Of a stretch of 64,000 nucleotides of DNA, positions 1 to 12,509 are shown piece by piece. The position numbers and the translations under genes were made by a program. The stretch is taken from assembly GCA_958299035.1 (NCBI GenBank), contig CATQJL010000316.1, forward strand, positions 45,443,585 to 45,507,584. The letters are read 5' to 3'. Each line of letters opens with the position of its first letter. Position 1 is the first letter of the stretch. The DNA comes from Cylicocyclus nassatus. Lineage: Eukaryota; Nematoda; Chromadorea; Rhabditida; Strongylidae. Under the pieces are notes generated by a model. That model made no database searches, was not told the DNA's origin, and was given only the letters and a program-made list of their open reading frames with translations.

Positions 1-1967
1 TTTCGCACCTCAGAGTGTGGTGAGTGAATAGAAAGAATTCAGGCTGTCGCGTAACGCAACGCAAGTAAGCTCCTCGCTAACCACCCGGTGCGGCTGCACG
101 CGGCTGTCCGGGTATCAACCGACCGCCTCCCCTACAAAAAGCCAGAAGGCGACGACAAGGCAGCGATAGCAGATAGTTGGCAACGACCAGGGGCGATGGG
201 GTTGCGCAAGCAAGGTTTGTGTGAGCGGGTCGTGAAAATGCTATGAGCGGGCACCAATTCATTTCACTATAGAATTCGAGCTTTTCTTGTTTCTGGTTGC
301 AATGTACATCAAGTATATTGTAAGTGAGTTGCTGTTACTCATTATTGTAGCTGATCCATACACTTACGAAGCGTGTAAAGATGTGACATCTGAAAAAGTA
401 GAGAGGTACTGACAGTGATCACAGCTGGCCACTTTCGGGACCCTGTGGACGAGCTATTTCAAGCATTTTCAACTTGGCTGCATGTTCGTATGCATGAACT
501 AGGCGTGAGGCACAAAAATTTTAATGGCGGGGCAGTCTTTCTCGCTTTTGTCAAGCTCTTCCTTCTTGACAAAAAAAAGCTGGAAATAGGTGGGAATCAA
601 AGAATCCTTGCAAATTTCGACGATATTGAAAAGTTGGCGGATTGTCACTGAGGGGATGCAGCTTGCTTAACGGGGGGCGGGGTTGAGATTACGGTTATTT
701 TGAGGCTCTTCAATCACATTTTGAGCACAAAAAATCCCTTGTGAAAGGCAGGGGAATGGGCGGAGTTTGCGGAACCTGTGGACACATTAGAGTTGATATC
801 CAGGTTGCCGCCCACCATTGCGCGGCACTGTCGTCAACGTGTCAAGCATCGGGGAGTGGACACTGTAGGAAGCTCAGCGTGCGAACATTGTGCATGTATA
901 AATGTTTGAGTATGCAGCGCTGTTTCATATCCATCTTTGTGGTCACGAAAAATCTTATCTATAAGCCTTTAGAAGGTTCGAGAAAGGGGCATAGCCGTCA
1001 ATTGACAAGCTCAAACTTGTTGCTAGCATTCAAACAAAGCCCACGTCATCCGTAACGAGACTGAGCGAGATTGACTTGTTGAGCCACGTGGACACAGTTT
1101 CTTATAAAACTCCTTGTATAAAACTTGTAAATCCTTAAGCTTTCACCAGAATGCTTTTCTCTAATCATCTAATTACCTTACGACATAGCATTTTACATGC
1201 TTGAACTCCTGTTTGAATGATTAGGCGGTATCGATTGATTTTATTGTGGACTGCTTATCCGTGCGCATGTAGAGTTTACGTGGGTTTTGTAAGAAAGCAC
1301 ACGCGCCAAATAGTAACTGGATCTCCTATAGAAAGAACCCGTAATTGTGCGGTGCCTAGTTTCTTTGTTTCTAAGTACATGATACTGTAGTGGACACACA
1401 ACAATATTCTTCATCTAAGATTGTGATTCTAAAGCCATCTTTATCTAAAAATACTCTGCTTCCGCACTGAAAGTATTGCTATCTCATTCGCTAATCCTAG
1501 CATCCCAACTTATGGGGTGAGTTTGTTTACTTTATATTTTTTTACACTAGTATACCGAAAACAACTTTCGTCGTGCACATAAAAATATTTCGCTATTAGA
1601 AATGCACTAAACAGATCTTCTAAAGCTTCCCCACATGTTTTGAAAATTTTATTAGAAAGGAGCTCATTTTTTCTTTCACTTCGGGGTTACGTCGAGAAGA
1701 AAGGGTGGAAGCTCTTGCCCAGCAGCGTTCTTTCATCGAATGGGATCTCTTCGTTATTTCTTTCTATCTGTAGGTGCTCATGTGTTTACCCCGAGACACA
1801 CTTCCGTCATGCTCCTTTGCTTCTTTGATAAAAAAAAGCTTGGTTTTTGATTTTGATCGTGAACTAAAACATCTTGGAAGTTGCTAAGACACTTCGGCCC
1901 CTTTTTTCGGTGACAGCCATCATAGGGCTGCATTCACTCGGCTACCTACCCATGGCGTGACAGCTTT
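1..1967. other. AT-rich intergenic stretch, no gene recognised
   Basis: Open frames here (for example 415-651 and 741-1055) are short, have no recognisable motif and no convincing splice context. No tRNA-like fold or palindromic transposon was seen. Confidence 0.4.
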
Positions 1968-2206
1968 GGCTTCGGGCAGAGTTCACGCGATTTCACTGCC
2001 TCGCGAATACCCAAACAAGGCAACAGTTACAAGTCCACTGCATACCGATCATCTTGCATTTCGGTTGTCTTAGTTTTCTAACACGACTAATCTTAAATAA
2101 TTATCACATCTGAAACGCAAGAAGATCAGCATGCGATGAGCTCGTGACTGTTGTTTTGTCTGGAGAATCGCGAGGCGATGAAATCGCGTGAACTCTGACC
2201 GAGGCC
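1968..2206. mobile_element. PIF/Harbinger-like MITE, copy 1 (TSD TTT)
   Basis: A 239-bp element with inverted ends. The left end begins GGCTTCGGGCAGAGTTCACG and the right end is its near reverse complement ending CCGAGGCC. It is flanked by TTT on both sides (1965-1967 and 2207-2209), a 3-bp duplication as known for PIF/Harbinger elements. Two related copies lie at 36225-36412 and 40617-40849, and a fragment near 43523. Confidence 0.7.
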
Positions 2207-2325
2207 TTTTCAAACTCTTAACCCTCGTTGTTGAGTTGTTACGTGTTTTGTTGATTTACTAAGGTACTCGAAGTGCCGTATTGTTTTGGGCGATTGAATA
2301 ATAAAAATTAATGCCTAGCTTGTTT

Positions 2326-2987
2326 TAGGGTGTCCCAAAAAACTGTACTCACTTTTGATTGTAAATAACTCTCTTGTAATGACGTATTTCGGGAAGCTTC
2401 AGGTACCATTTTGCAGAGCTAGCTTCAACTTAGATCTGCAGTATAAAACAAATCACCCATCTTTCTGCATCACTGTAGGATTACGGTAGGAACTTTGAAG
2501 AGGGTTTTGAGTTATGAAAGGCCATATTTTGCCTCAGAAATGAAACAAAACAACCTGAAAAGTTTCACACTGGACTAATAGTTGTTGATTTTAAATATGA
2601 AGTTCGCAGTTTATCATAATGCTTCAATAAAAAGTTATGCGAGGTAAGCACACCGCGTTTTTCCATTGCTCCCGAAAATTGCAATTCTACCGTTAAGAAA
2701 GCTTCGCAACCTTGTACATAAGTATCGAACTCAACGCTCATAAAACCCTATTACACAGTTTTCACATTTTTTTTTAATTTTGAGACGGCAGCTTTTTCCC
2801 TATTGACACCATATGTTTCAATTTCTACCGTACTCCTACAGTAATGAAGAGAGATCGGTGGTTTGCTCTATACTGTAAATCTAAGTTGAACTTCGCTCTA
2901 TAAAAGGTACCTAAAGCTTTTCGAAACACTTCATTACTAGAGAGTATTTACAATCAAACAGTGAGTACATTTTTGGGACACCCTGTA
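2326..2987. mobile_element. Palindromic Tc1/mariner-like MITE, TA target
   Basis: Long inverted repeat. The left end reads TAGGGTGTCCCAAAAA and the right end TTTTTGGGACACCCTGTA, so both ends abut a TA dinucleotide. The interior shares a core with the element at 15351-16072 (the CAGAGCTAGCTTCAACTTAG region and CTGTAGGATTACGGTAG), although the outer termini differ. Confidence 0.7.
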
Positions 2988-3563
2988 GTGCAAGTATAAG
3001 AAGGAGTGGTAAATCTCGAAAGAGCGAATCGCATTGATAGGGTTATTCACGCACTACTTTTACAATTAGCAGTAGGTTGTGAAAAACCGAGGGAACACCA
3101 ACACTCTAACCGCTCGACTACACGTGCATTGTTTGCAGAATGCAGAAACAGTAAGGGAATGCGCAAGAAGTGGTGCATGTCTTCGGACATCATCAATGCT
3201 CTTGAGCGGTAAACTTTGAACTTTGAAAAATCTTCCAAGAGCGCCTTGCCGAAATCTTTTAAGAGCAGATGTTTATTTATTGTTATCTTTGTATTTTGGA
3301 TAGTTTCTTGTATTTGTGCTTTCCGAACAATGAATCCGTTATGTTGATAGAACCCAGGATAATAGTATATTATTCAGGCATGCTACCGGTGCTCATTTAC
3401 GCCGCTCCTGTTAGGAGGCATAATATCTGTTACGGACACTGTTTCCGAGCAATCAGTAGTGTCATAATTAATCGTAAAAGCCCTACAGAAAGGATGTCGG
3501 ATAACACTGAAACAGCGATGGAAGCCGATGCACAGCCTTCTGCAGCAAAATCACTTCTAACCC

Positions 3564-4415
3564 TTGCGCCTCTTCCACTTGAATCAAAACTTAATTATGA
3601 GGAAGTTTCGGATGAAGGAAGACAACCTTCGGCCACTTTGCGACCTTCTGCAGCCCTTGATGCCTCGGGAGCGCATCGACAATTGGAGCGTCGAGGTAGA
3701 AAACAAGGCTAGTTACATAAGCTCTATTAGTGAAAACAAAGGATAAGGAGCGCATACACACATAACTAGGAAATTTTTCAACGGCAAGCCATAAACACAT
3801 CCCTCTCTGTCAGCTCCCAGTGATGTAACATAAGAATTTTTTCAAAAACCTATAAAATCGATAAAGAAGTTATACGTTACCAGCATGGGTATCCGGAGAA
3901 AACCAAACTAATCAGCGATTTGCAGGTCATCACCGCCTTGCGGTAGCTTACCACAAATGCTCATCAAGCCATTTGGCGGACACGATTGTCGTTCGTCAGA
4001 AGACGGTGTCGAACGCCGTGGGGGACGTGGTAAAGGCGCTGAACAACCCCGCAATAGTGCAGAAGTTCATTCCGTGCCCTTTCCACGACGCGCACTATTG
4101 CCGGAGGAAGGCCGATGGCTTCGAACGATCTGAGAAGCTGCCGAGCATCGTAGGAGCCATCGACGGCACATTTGTGCCCATCCTGAGGGCCAACTCAGGG
4201 CGGGAATACTATCTCCGTAAAGGATTCTGCGCCATCAACGTCCTAGCCGCTGTCGGCCCCCACGGCAAATTCATCTACATAAACATAACTATCCAGGTTT
4301 TGTTCATGATGCTACCGTGTACAGATATGGCCGCCTACATGGTGCATTCGCAGGAGGAGTCGTTCCTGAGGGTTATTGCCTGATCAGGGATTCAGGCTTC
4401 TCAAATAGTAGTGAG
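3564..4415 (+). pseudogene. Broken PIF/Harbinger transposase (DDE_Tnp_4, HARBI1-like)
   Basis: Three pieces resemble a Harbinger nuclease. An N-terminal part (3594-3746) contains FRMKEDNLRPLCDLLQPLMP. A short middle piece near 3911-3960 reads LQVITALR, then a stop, then TNAHQ. The catalytic part (3973-4290) contains IVGAIDGTFVPI with its DG, followed by RKGFCAINVLAAVGPHGKF. Just after 4290 the frame shifts: HDATVYR and a short tail to RDSGF read in another frame up to about 4415. The stop and the frameshift make this a relic. In the family the protein cuts and joins transposon DNA at 3-bp targets, which matches the 3-bp duplications of the MITEs at 1968, 36225 and 40617. That these MITEs used this enzyme is inference; no matching terminal repeats were found around the relic. 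Confidence 0.7.
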
Positions 4416-5214
4416 ATCTTCAAAAACAAACAAACATACAAAACGAGAGAAATTATCATGAAGCTAAAGAGAATCAAATAAAGGGTGCTAGAGATCTTGG
4501 GAACAAGATGAAGAAAAAAATCTAAAAAACGCAATGAAAAGTTGTACTGCCTACCTTTTAGGATTTTACTGCATTTGACGCATTTTTCCGCTGTCTTTCT
4601 TAATTTTCAGTTCTAACGATAGCATGGCAACAAGAGCGATAAAAACCAAAAAGACCCTCAGCCAGGGGATCCCTTGTGGCCCCCTGCCTCCACAATACCA
4701 CCAGCAATAATTAGTTCAGTTAAAAAGCGAAAGAAATATTAAAACGACATAAACAGCAAAAACGGGTAAAACGCTCTTAGAAAATAGACCCTAGAAATGG
4801 TAATTGAGGGCGCCATTCTAGCGGTGTCATCCGCACATGTCCACAACGCAATTTCACAGACGCCGTTGGCAAAGGTGCCAGCACCTCGACGTGGGGGTGT
4901 ATGCCAAGATGAACCATGGCCGGCAGCGCGCGGAGGCTACCAACCCCGTTCTCATTTTCCTTTTCCGACGTTTCTTCTTTTCGGCTATTTATTCCCATTC
5001 TTACTTCTTCTGCCTCTCATTCGTGTTTTTGAGAGTATCTTCATTATTGGTGAGCTGCCTATTGTTACATATTTTCCTATACTGTCCTTTTTCATCAAAT
5101 TTGTTTTTTTTATCGTAACTGTCGGTAGGTAGAAAGTGCCGCGTGGTTTATCGATCAGTTCTTTGATTTTGTAGATCGCAGGTCATCGATTACTGCTTTG
5201 ATTTTGCTAGAGCT

Positions 5215-5811
5215 ATGGCTGTAAAACTAACCGCGCGACCGAGGGCAAGGGTTTTAGTACCCAAACCTCTACTGAAACCCAAACTACTCCTGCTGCTCCA
5301 ACTGATGTGGGGGATGCAGACTATAAAGTTATGTCTGCTCCTTGAGACGATCTTGGAGCTCAACAAAGACCCTTTGGTGGAGCGTTGGCTTTTTTTGTTA
5401 TCCGAAAAGATCTCTGATGATCATGTTTCGGACATCATAGAAGCTGAGCGCCGGGGACGGAGCATCGTGGTAAGCGGGGTAGAGGAAGCAGATGAAAGTC
5501 TTCCTCCCTCTAAGCGCCAAGCTGATGTGGAAGAGAAGGTGAGTAAGCTGCTGGACGTGGTGCAGGTAGAGTGTAGGCCAGAGAAGGTGTTGAGAATGGG
5601 TAGACCTGGGGGAACAAAGCCTAGTTTAATAAAGGTTGCCCTTCCATCTAAGGCTTGTTGGAAAACAGCACTTTTAAACGCCCGGCTTCTGGAGACCAAC
5701 GGGTTTCCGGGAGTGTACATCAGGCGGAGTATGACCGCTGATGAGAGAAAGAAAGAGTTTGAGCTTCGTCAGGAAGCTAGAGAAAGGAACAAGGAAAAAA
5801 CCCACTCGTGA
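5215..5811 (+). pseudogene. CR1-like LINE, ORF1-like protein
   Basis: A 198-aa frame directly upstream of an endonuclease/reverse-transcriptase region. It has a leucine-rich N-terminus, a middle segment (IEAERRGRSIVVSGVEEAD) and a basic C-terminal segment (RRSMTADERKKEFELRQEAR). This resembles the RNA-binding ORF1-type proteins that precede the endonuclease in nematode CR1-like LINEs. It probably bound element RNA. Downstream parts of the same element carry frameshifts, so the whole element is probably dead. The start could lie further upstream; the assignment rests on position and on the C-terminal motif. Confidence 0.5.
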
Positions 5812-5909
5812 ATGGGTGGTCTTCCGTGGGGAACTGAGAAATATCTCAGAACTTCCTTAGAAAAGGATCGGGTAAACTTCTAAGCCGCATGGAGATGAGT
5901 TCACAGGTC

Positions 5910-8890
5910 TACCTTTCCTCATCTGTTATCTGACCAACACCAGTAGCCTAATCAATAAAATAGATCACATACAGGCTTTTTTGAATCATCACAAGAATGA
6001 TCTTCTATTCGTCACCGATTCGTGGCTTACTTCGAATATCCTCGATGCGGAAATCATTGGAAATTTGCCATATTTTGTTTTCAGAGTTGACAGAAAAAGA
6101 AAAAAGGGTGGAGGAATTTGTCTTTTGTTCAAATCTTCGTTTTTTTTACGTGAAATCAAACATGATACGGAAATGCCTGCTGATGTATTGATTGCAGAAA
6201 TGTTCTCGCCGCGTAAAATGACTAGAATCATCACGGTTTATAGACCACCCAACTCCACGTCTGATGATGATGATATGTTGATCAACTTATTATCAGAATT
6301 GATTGCCGTGAGTCGCGAGACCATTCTCTTAGGTGATTTCAACCTCCAGATCGATTGGGCCGCGAGAAAACCTTTGAATAGCGCAAATAAAAAATTTCAA
6401 AATAAAAAATTTTTTGATCTTTTTGACTTTTTCGAATTTGAACAATGGGTGACGTTTCCTACCTGCAGACAGACAACATTAGACCTGATTTTGTCAGTAT
6501 CTGATAAGATTTCTGATGTTTCTTTATTACCTCCTCTACATAATTCTGATCATAATAGAGTTCATTTTTGCTTTCATCAAGAAAACAGCACAAAAATTTT
6601 TCTTCCGTTACCCGATTATACAAAGCTTGACTTTTGTTCTTTGAATTCATATTTAATGGGTATTGATTGGTTTCGTGTTTTTGACAACTATGTCTCTGTT
6701 ACTGATGTCTATCGCAGATTTTGCTGTCAAGTTTATGGTGCTTTGTCTTGTTTCGTTCCCTTCAAAGCTTGTGGATCGAATCAAATGACTTACCCACTTC
6801 ATCTTCAAAGGTTGTTTGCTCAGAAAACGCGCGTTTCCGAATCGAGTCAAAATCCATCAAAAAACTCATTGTATATCAAAGTTTGTAAGGATATCGATTT
6901 TTATCTTAAGAAATACCTTTCCAATAGAGAAAAAAGATTAGCTTCTAGCTTCAATCTCAAAAGAATGTTCACTTACTTTAACACAAAATAAAATCGGAGC
7001 AATCCTTGCCTACTTTAGAAGACTCTACTGGCATAGTGATCACGTCGGATAAGAGTAAAGCAGAGAAACTGGCTGAGTTTTTTTCAAGTGTTTTCAATCA
7101 CGCAAATGCATATGATGTTGAGGGTAGTATGGTTGCATACAATCATACATATCACAATCAATGTACCCATGTCTTTTTTGAACTATCAACAATTTTGAAA
7201 TTTCCAAAGAAGATAGAACCTTCAGCTACCTTACCCTATGATGGAATTCCTCCTATAGTGTACAAGAAATATACCGATTCTTTGTGCGCCCCATTAGCAC
7301 ATATCTTCAATATCTCAATGCTATTGGGGGAGGTTCCAGATCTATGGAAAGAAGCAATAATTGTACCTATACCTAAGCATTCGAAGGCTAAACTTGTGAG
7401 CGCTTTTCGACCAATCAGCTTGACGGCTACTCCGGTGAAAATAATGGAGAAAATTACAGAGATAAGATTTTTTCTTATGTAGCAAGGACAAACCACTGCC
7501 CCCGAGCAGCATAAGATATTATGGGGTCGTCAACGCTAACGAACTTAATGGATTGCGTTTATGACTGGAGTAACGCGCTCAGTTGGGGACTTTCTGTTGA
7601 CGTCATATATCTTGATCTTTCTAAGGCCTTTGATAAAGTTTCTCACTCTATACTTTTGGCCAAAATAAAAGCACTCGGAATAGAAGGGGATCTTCTGAAC
7701 TGGTTCAAGTCATGTCTTGAAACAAGATGTATGACGGTAAGGGACGGGTACAGTTTTTCCAAAAGACATCCATGCACTAGCGGAGTGCCCCAAAGTGGGG
7801 TTTGTCTCTGTTACTATTCCTGTTATACACAGTAGACATTGTTGGCCTTATGGGGAACTTTCCTAACGTAGGCATTCTATTGTATGCTGATGATAGATCT
7901 ACGGCGCCTACAGTAACGAAAGTCAAACAGAAGTCATGCTGATCTTGAAGGTGCGCTTGAGTGCATTTTTGAGTGGGCCACAAACAATGACCTGACACTG
8001 AATGTTAATAAGTGTTTACTTTATGCTTTTGGGTAGTGCAGATGTGCTTGAGTGTACAGTGAGTAACACTGTTCTCAAGAGATCTGATATAGTTAGAGAT
8101 TTGGGATTTTGGGTCGATTCCAAAATGACTTTTGAAGAGCACATTGATAAAGCGGTTGGGAAAGCTTACAGAGCTTTATTTGCCTTGTTTCGTCACACCC
8201 ATATTACAAATGCGGGAGCTTTAGTCAGGTTATATAAGGCTTATGTGTTACCGCATTTAGAATATTGCTGCCAAGTATGGGGCCCTACGCAGAAAAAAAT
8301 CAAGAAGTTAGAAAAAGTACAAGAGATCTTAACGAGGCTGTTATTTCACCGTATCTATCCGGGAATCAGCCGAGTAAACCTGCCCAACTATGAAGAAAGA
8401 TTGAAAGCTCTGTTGTTGCACACTCCACTATTCAGAAGAGTTTGCAATGATTTGACACTTGGTTTTCGCATGTTGAAAAAGGAAACCAATTTGAGCGCCA
8501 GTGATTACTGGAGGTTCCGGCCATGCTCATCTAGAAGAGCTGCCTTCAACTTAGTTTGTGGAAGGATATTTAGGAAACACCATTCACTATTTTTCAATTC
8601 TTTTTTCTGCCGCACCGTCAGATGGCTTGATCTCTTGCCATACAAGTTTTCAATTCAGCCGATAGCAAGAGTTTTAGATGCAAACTGCAAAAATCAATGC
8701 GGCTTATTGCTTGAGAGTAAACGGCTAAAGGCTGTTGACTTTAAAGCAGTTGAGCCATGAATCACTTTCAGCCATGCCCGGATGCTCAAGAACAGCGACC
8801 TTGTAGTCACTTGTCTTGAACAGCTGGGCCCTGCGTCTTTACTTTAGGTGGTCTTGGCGCGTTGGCATGCAATGGATATTCTTCTAACCT
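5910..8890 (+). mobile_element. CR1-like LINE ORF2 (APE endonuclease + reverse transcriptase), decayed
   Basis: The endonuclease part runs from about 5910 to 6991: FVTDSWLT, ILLGDFNLQIDW and NSDHNRVHF are APE-type active-site regions. The reverse transcriptase is split over 7006-7482 (SAFRPISLTATPVKIMEKI), 7521-7835 (YLDLSKAFDKVSHSIL, then CTSGVPQSGV) and a YADD box near 7882-7893. The C-terminal domain is at 8002-8760 (LYKAYVLPHLEYCCQVWG, NFEERL-like segments). Stops near 6991, 7482 and 7835 break the frame, so the element is inactive. The 3' end after 8760 is short and ends near a TCTATCTA repeat beside a MITE at 8899. CR1-clade placement is by motif memory only. Confidence 0.8.
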
Positions 8891-8898
8891 AATCTATC

Positions 8899-9393
8899 TA
8901 TAGTCGTCCTCCCCCCACTAGACACCTAGTGGACGAATTCGAATTTGAAGTAGAGCAAGCCGTTTGCGGCAGAGCGCGGTACCTGCAGCCCTCACTTTGA
9001 TCTCAAACAGACGTTTTTGTGTTTTCGGAACGTCTCATCCTATTTTTTGAATGTTAGCAGTCTTCTTAACTGGGTTGTAGACTTTGCTAGTCTTGAGTGA
9101 CGTTTCCTGCTACTATGCTCGTTATTTGAATTCTGATTTCAAGTTTAGCTGAAATAAAAACCGAAGAAGCGAGCATCGTAGCACGAAACATCGCTAAGCA
9201 GCAACAAATTCGTCGATTTTGATTACAAAAATCATTGAAACAAAAAATCACCATGCAACGACGAAGAAACACCAGAGAATATTGGATGAGGTTGAACTGG
9301 AGTTGACAATGCCGCGCTCTGCCGCAATCGGCGTTGCTCTAGTTCAAATTCGAATCCATCCACTAGGTATCTAGTGGGGGGAGGACGACTATA
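8899..9393. mobile_element. Palindromic MITE, TATAGTCGTCC ends
   Basis: A 495-bp inverted-repeat element. Each arm begins TATAGTCGTCCTCCCCCCAC, continues through CTAGTGGA, and carries a conserved segment around CTCTGCCGCAA. The outermost TA may be the target duplication. It lies immediately after the 3' end of the LINE. Confidence 0.7.
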
Positions 9394-11404
9394 GTATTCA
9401 TGGTTCGATTGACAGTTTCGCTGGGTTTCGGCTGGGTGATTTTGACGACTAATGATTGCTATAGTATGGAGCAATCGCCTTCTGCTGTGCTGGACTTGAT
9501 TTTTGTCCAGTAAAGTTTGATCATGGCTAGACTAACCCATTGCTGCTTGTTTGTACTAACTACAAGCTTTGTTTGTTCCTATTTCTTCTATGTCTGTACT
9601 TATCGAAAAACCGATGAAATCAGAGCTGACTTTAGCTGAAGTCTTCAGATGCTGGTGTTTCATCATATTATACCTTGTCCATACGTTGAATTGAGTCCGG
9701 TGCACCCGTTTTGTTTCTACCTGGGATTGGCTTGTGAGGCTCGATAACTCTTTGCACTATGTAATCTTTTCTCCGCTATCGGAGTTCTGCTCCTCCCCAG
9801 AAACTGGTTGTGCAGGATTTCCATATATACCGCTTTCCCTATTTTCCAGGTTGCTTGTACTGAATAGTAAAGAGCGCCTTTCCGGGCAGGCAGGGGGCAT
9901 GGGACAGACTCCACTGAGCCTTTACTCAATTACTTTCGAGTATTACTTCATACATAGTCTATACAAGCTTAATTCTCTATTTTCTTCTAAACCATTTGGT
10001 GACTGGACTTGAGCTAACTTATTGGATGTTTTTTGTTTTGTTCTTTGTATTTGTTCCTGGTTATGTTCTCGTGTTTTGTTCTGGTTATAGCACGCCTTGT
10101 GCGTAACACATAAACATAAACATAAACATAAACATCATCATAGCGCAAATATGGAATTTGGAAAAGATTTGACCTACGCAGCGCATATGGCTGGCACAAC
10201 CTATCGTTGATGTTGGCTGCCCCCTCCCCGGACGTGGTAGGGGCACGTCAAGATGTCGGCCTTCCTCCCTCAAAAGAGCAGCTATTTCTCGTGCTCTCTG
10301 ACCTGCCACCTCGCGGATTTCGACGAGCTGCCGACAGCTTGCCGGCAACTGACCTCGCGAAGTTGCCGGCAGCTCCTCCTGCGCTCCCAGATATTTTCCT
10401 CCTTGAGGATTGCTGGAACCGCAGATTTCGACAGAGGTTCCTATAGAATCGCGGTGGCATCTTCATCGAGAAATTGTCTTGGAAAAATGCTCGGGAAAAC
10501 GGCTTAAATTTGAGGTTTTAGTTTCTGGCCACCTCACGGAAACCTGCCGGCGACCTGCCGACGAAACCTGCCGCCAGTCGGGGGATTACTACCGGCCCAG
10601 GAGTATGTCGGTCTGCTTATTTAGTGGGTACCGTTTTTGGGAAAATTGGTGAGAAAAAAGTGCCTACTTGCAGGTTTATTGAGAGCCATATAATCTTACT
10701 GACATCCACGTTTACTCTTCCTAATTATTAGAAATGTAGAAGTGATATTTGCAGTCGTAGCAAGTGATCTCACCAATCCTGAGCGAACTTCCAAGGTTTC
10801 CCTCTACGAAAAAGCTTGTGCACTGATTGGTCTGCAATTATTGCTTCTTGAAAGCCTAATTTCCGGCGTACTGAATTGGAAAGTTGGAAAAAGTATAGAT
10901 AAGTGCATTGTATAAAAGCATTCGCCAACGACTTGGTCAAATTGCTTTTTCTTGATTTGTTTATGTGGCAGCTGATAGTGAAGCTAATAATAGTTTGACT
11001 GATAAATAAGAAATGATTAGCGTTTCATATTGGAATGTGCCTAAGCACAATACCGCTTTAAATGTGCAGAAAAGGCGATGGTCACTTGAGTCTGATGACG
11101 CTAGCGTCTCGTCTCCATATTTTGTTTTTAAGTAAACGATTTTGATTGAAGTTTCTCAGATGAAATGTGTCTGTCAGAGTACTATATCATGGTTGCTCTC
11201 AAGTTTCAGTAATCTTTTCGGGTTTTCGGTTACAGCAAGAAGCAACTCACGGCGAAAATCTGAGTAACCTACCGTAGAAAAAAATTTGAAGAGACTCATG
11301 AAAAATGGTTGGTTACCATGAAACTCAGACACACTCTCACACATCTGATGGTGCGCCGTGCCAGCTGACTGAGTGAGTTGAATGCTGCTCTGGATTCAAA
11401 ATTC
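9394..11404. other. Intergenic repeats; no gene recognised
   Basis: Contains a short (ACATAA)n microsatellite near 10107-10134 and a GC-rich patch (about 10200-10620) with many CTGCCGGC-type copies. Overlapping frames on both strands in that patch arise from the repeat and are not considered genes. Confidence 0.4.
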
Positions 11405-11879
11405 GTCCACTTTCAAAGGTGTCCGGGCAAAAATTCGATTTTATAATTCTGTGCTTACCCGGGCCTATTCGCTATGCTGAATCCGAAAATGCACACTGGA
11501 GAGCGCGAAATCGGCGAAAAAGAGCTCTAACACAGGAGAGAAGTGAGCAGTTGGGCGAGTCCTCCCACTGTGAATTCACGCTCCCAGCCTCCGGGGCGAT
11601 CTTCTCGCCTCCGGTTTCAGATCAATCTTTCGCGCTCGGCCGGTGGCGAAGTCAGGACGGCTAGCGGAATCAAGAAAATCGCTCCGGAAGCTGGGAGCAT
11701 GAATTGCCAATGGGGAGGATCCCGCCCACTTGCTGTTCCCCTCCTGCGTTAAAGCCCTTTTTCCATTTTTGCACTTTCCAACGTCGATTTTCGGATTCAG
11801 CATAGCGAATAGGCCCGGGTAAGCACAAAATCTCAAAATCGAGTTTTCGCCCGGACACTGCCTTCAACGGAGTGGACAA
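11405..11879. mobile_element. Palindromic MITE, AAGGCAGTGTCC family, copy 1
   Basis: Inverted arms carry GTGTCCGGGCAAAAA, TTACCCGGGCCTATTCGCTA and CTGAATCCGAAAATG on the left; the reverse complement ends GCCCGGACACTGCCTTCAA on the right. The short outer pair GTCCACT/AGTGGAC extends the palindrome. It is closely similar to the element at 19952-20388. Confidence 0.7.
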
Positions 11880-12257
11880 CTCTGTGACCTCACGTTTCGG
11901 CAGTGGCTTGTACCATCCCTCGAACAAAATCTACGTGGACAATAAGGCCGTTTGATCTGATTGGATGCTTTTAAAGTATCAGATATCAAGCGACTGAAAT
12001 TGAAACATTTTGAACGTCCTCTTTAAGATGAGGTAGAATGCTTTCTTTAGCGCATGCTTGCAAGAGATGTTGAAGAGTCATCATACGCTCTATTCTCTGT
12101 TCTCTAATAGGCACAAGCGCTTTGATTGTCACCCTCAAGGCGAAATTGCTACTTTAGCAAAGACCAAAGAGTTCACTGAAGTTCACATAAAACAATAATA
12201 CACCAATAGCTGTCATCTTCTTAGCATAGGTAACATTCCCTCATTTATGCTTGGCAT

Positions 12258-12501
12258 CAGGGCTCGGCACGAGGTGGCTAGAAAATGCAAAAAACTAAGT
12301 CCCCCTTGATTTTTGGGTATTTTTATGAAGTCCCCTTTGACCCTACACCATATTCCCTAAAAATTCTCCTGAAAACGAAACGTCGACTAAAAAAAACGCC
12401 GCCAATTTTGCGTGTCTTCGTCCACAAAAACGAAACCCCCTTTGCTTTTTGTCCCAAAAACGATATCCAGCTTGCTTGTAAGCCACCTGTGCCGAGCCCT
12501 G
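12258..12501. mobile_element. Short hAT-like MITE
   Basis: A 244-bp element with inverted ends CAGGGCTCGGCAC and GTGCCGAGCCCTG. The flanking 8-mers CTTGGCAT (12250-12257) and GCTGGCAT (12502-12509) match at 6 of 8 positions. CAGGG-type ends with an 8-bp duplication fit hAT elements. Confidence 0.55.
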
Positions 12502-12509
12502 GCTGGCAT

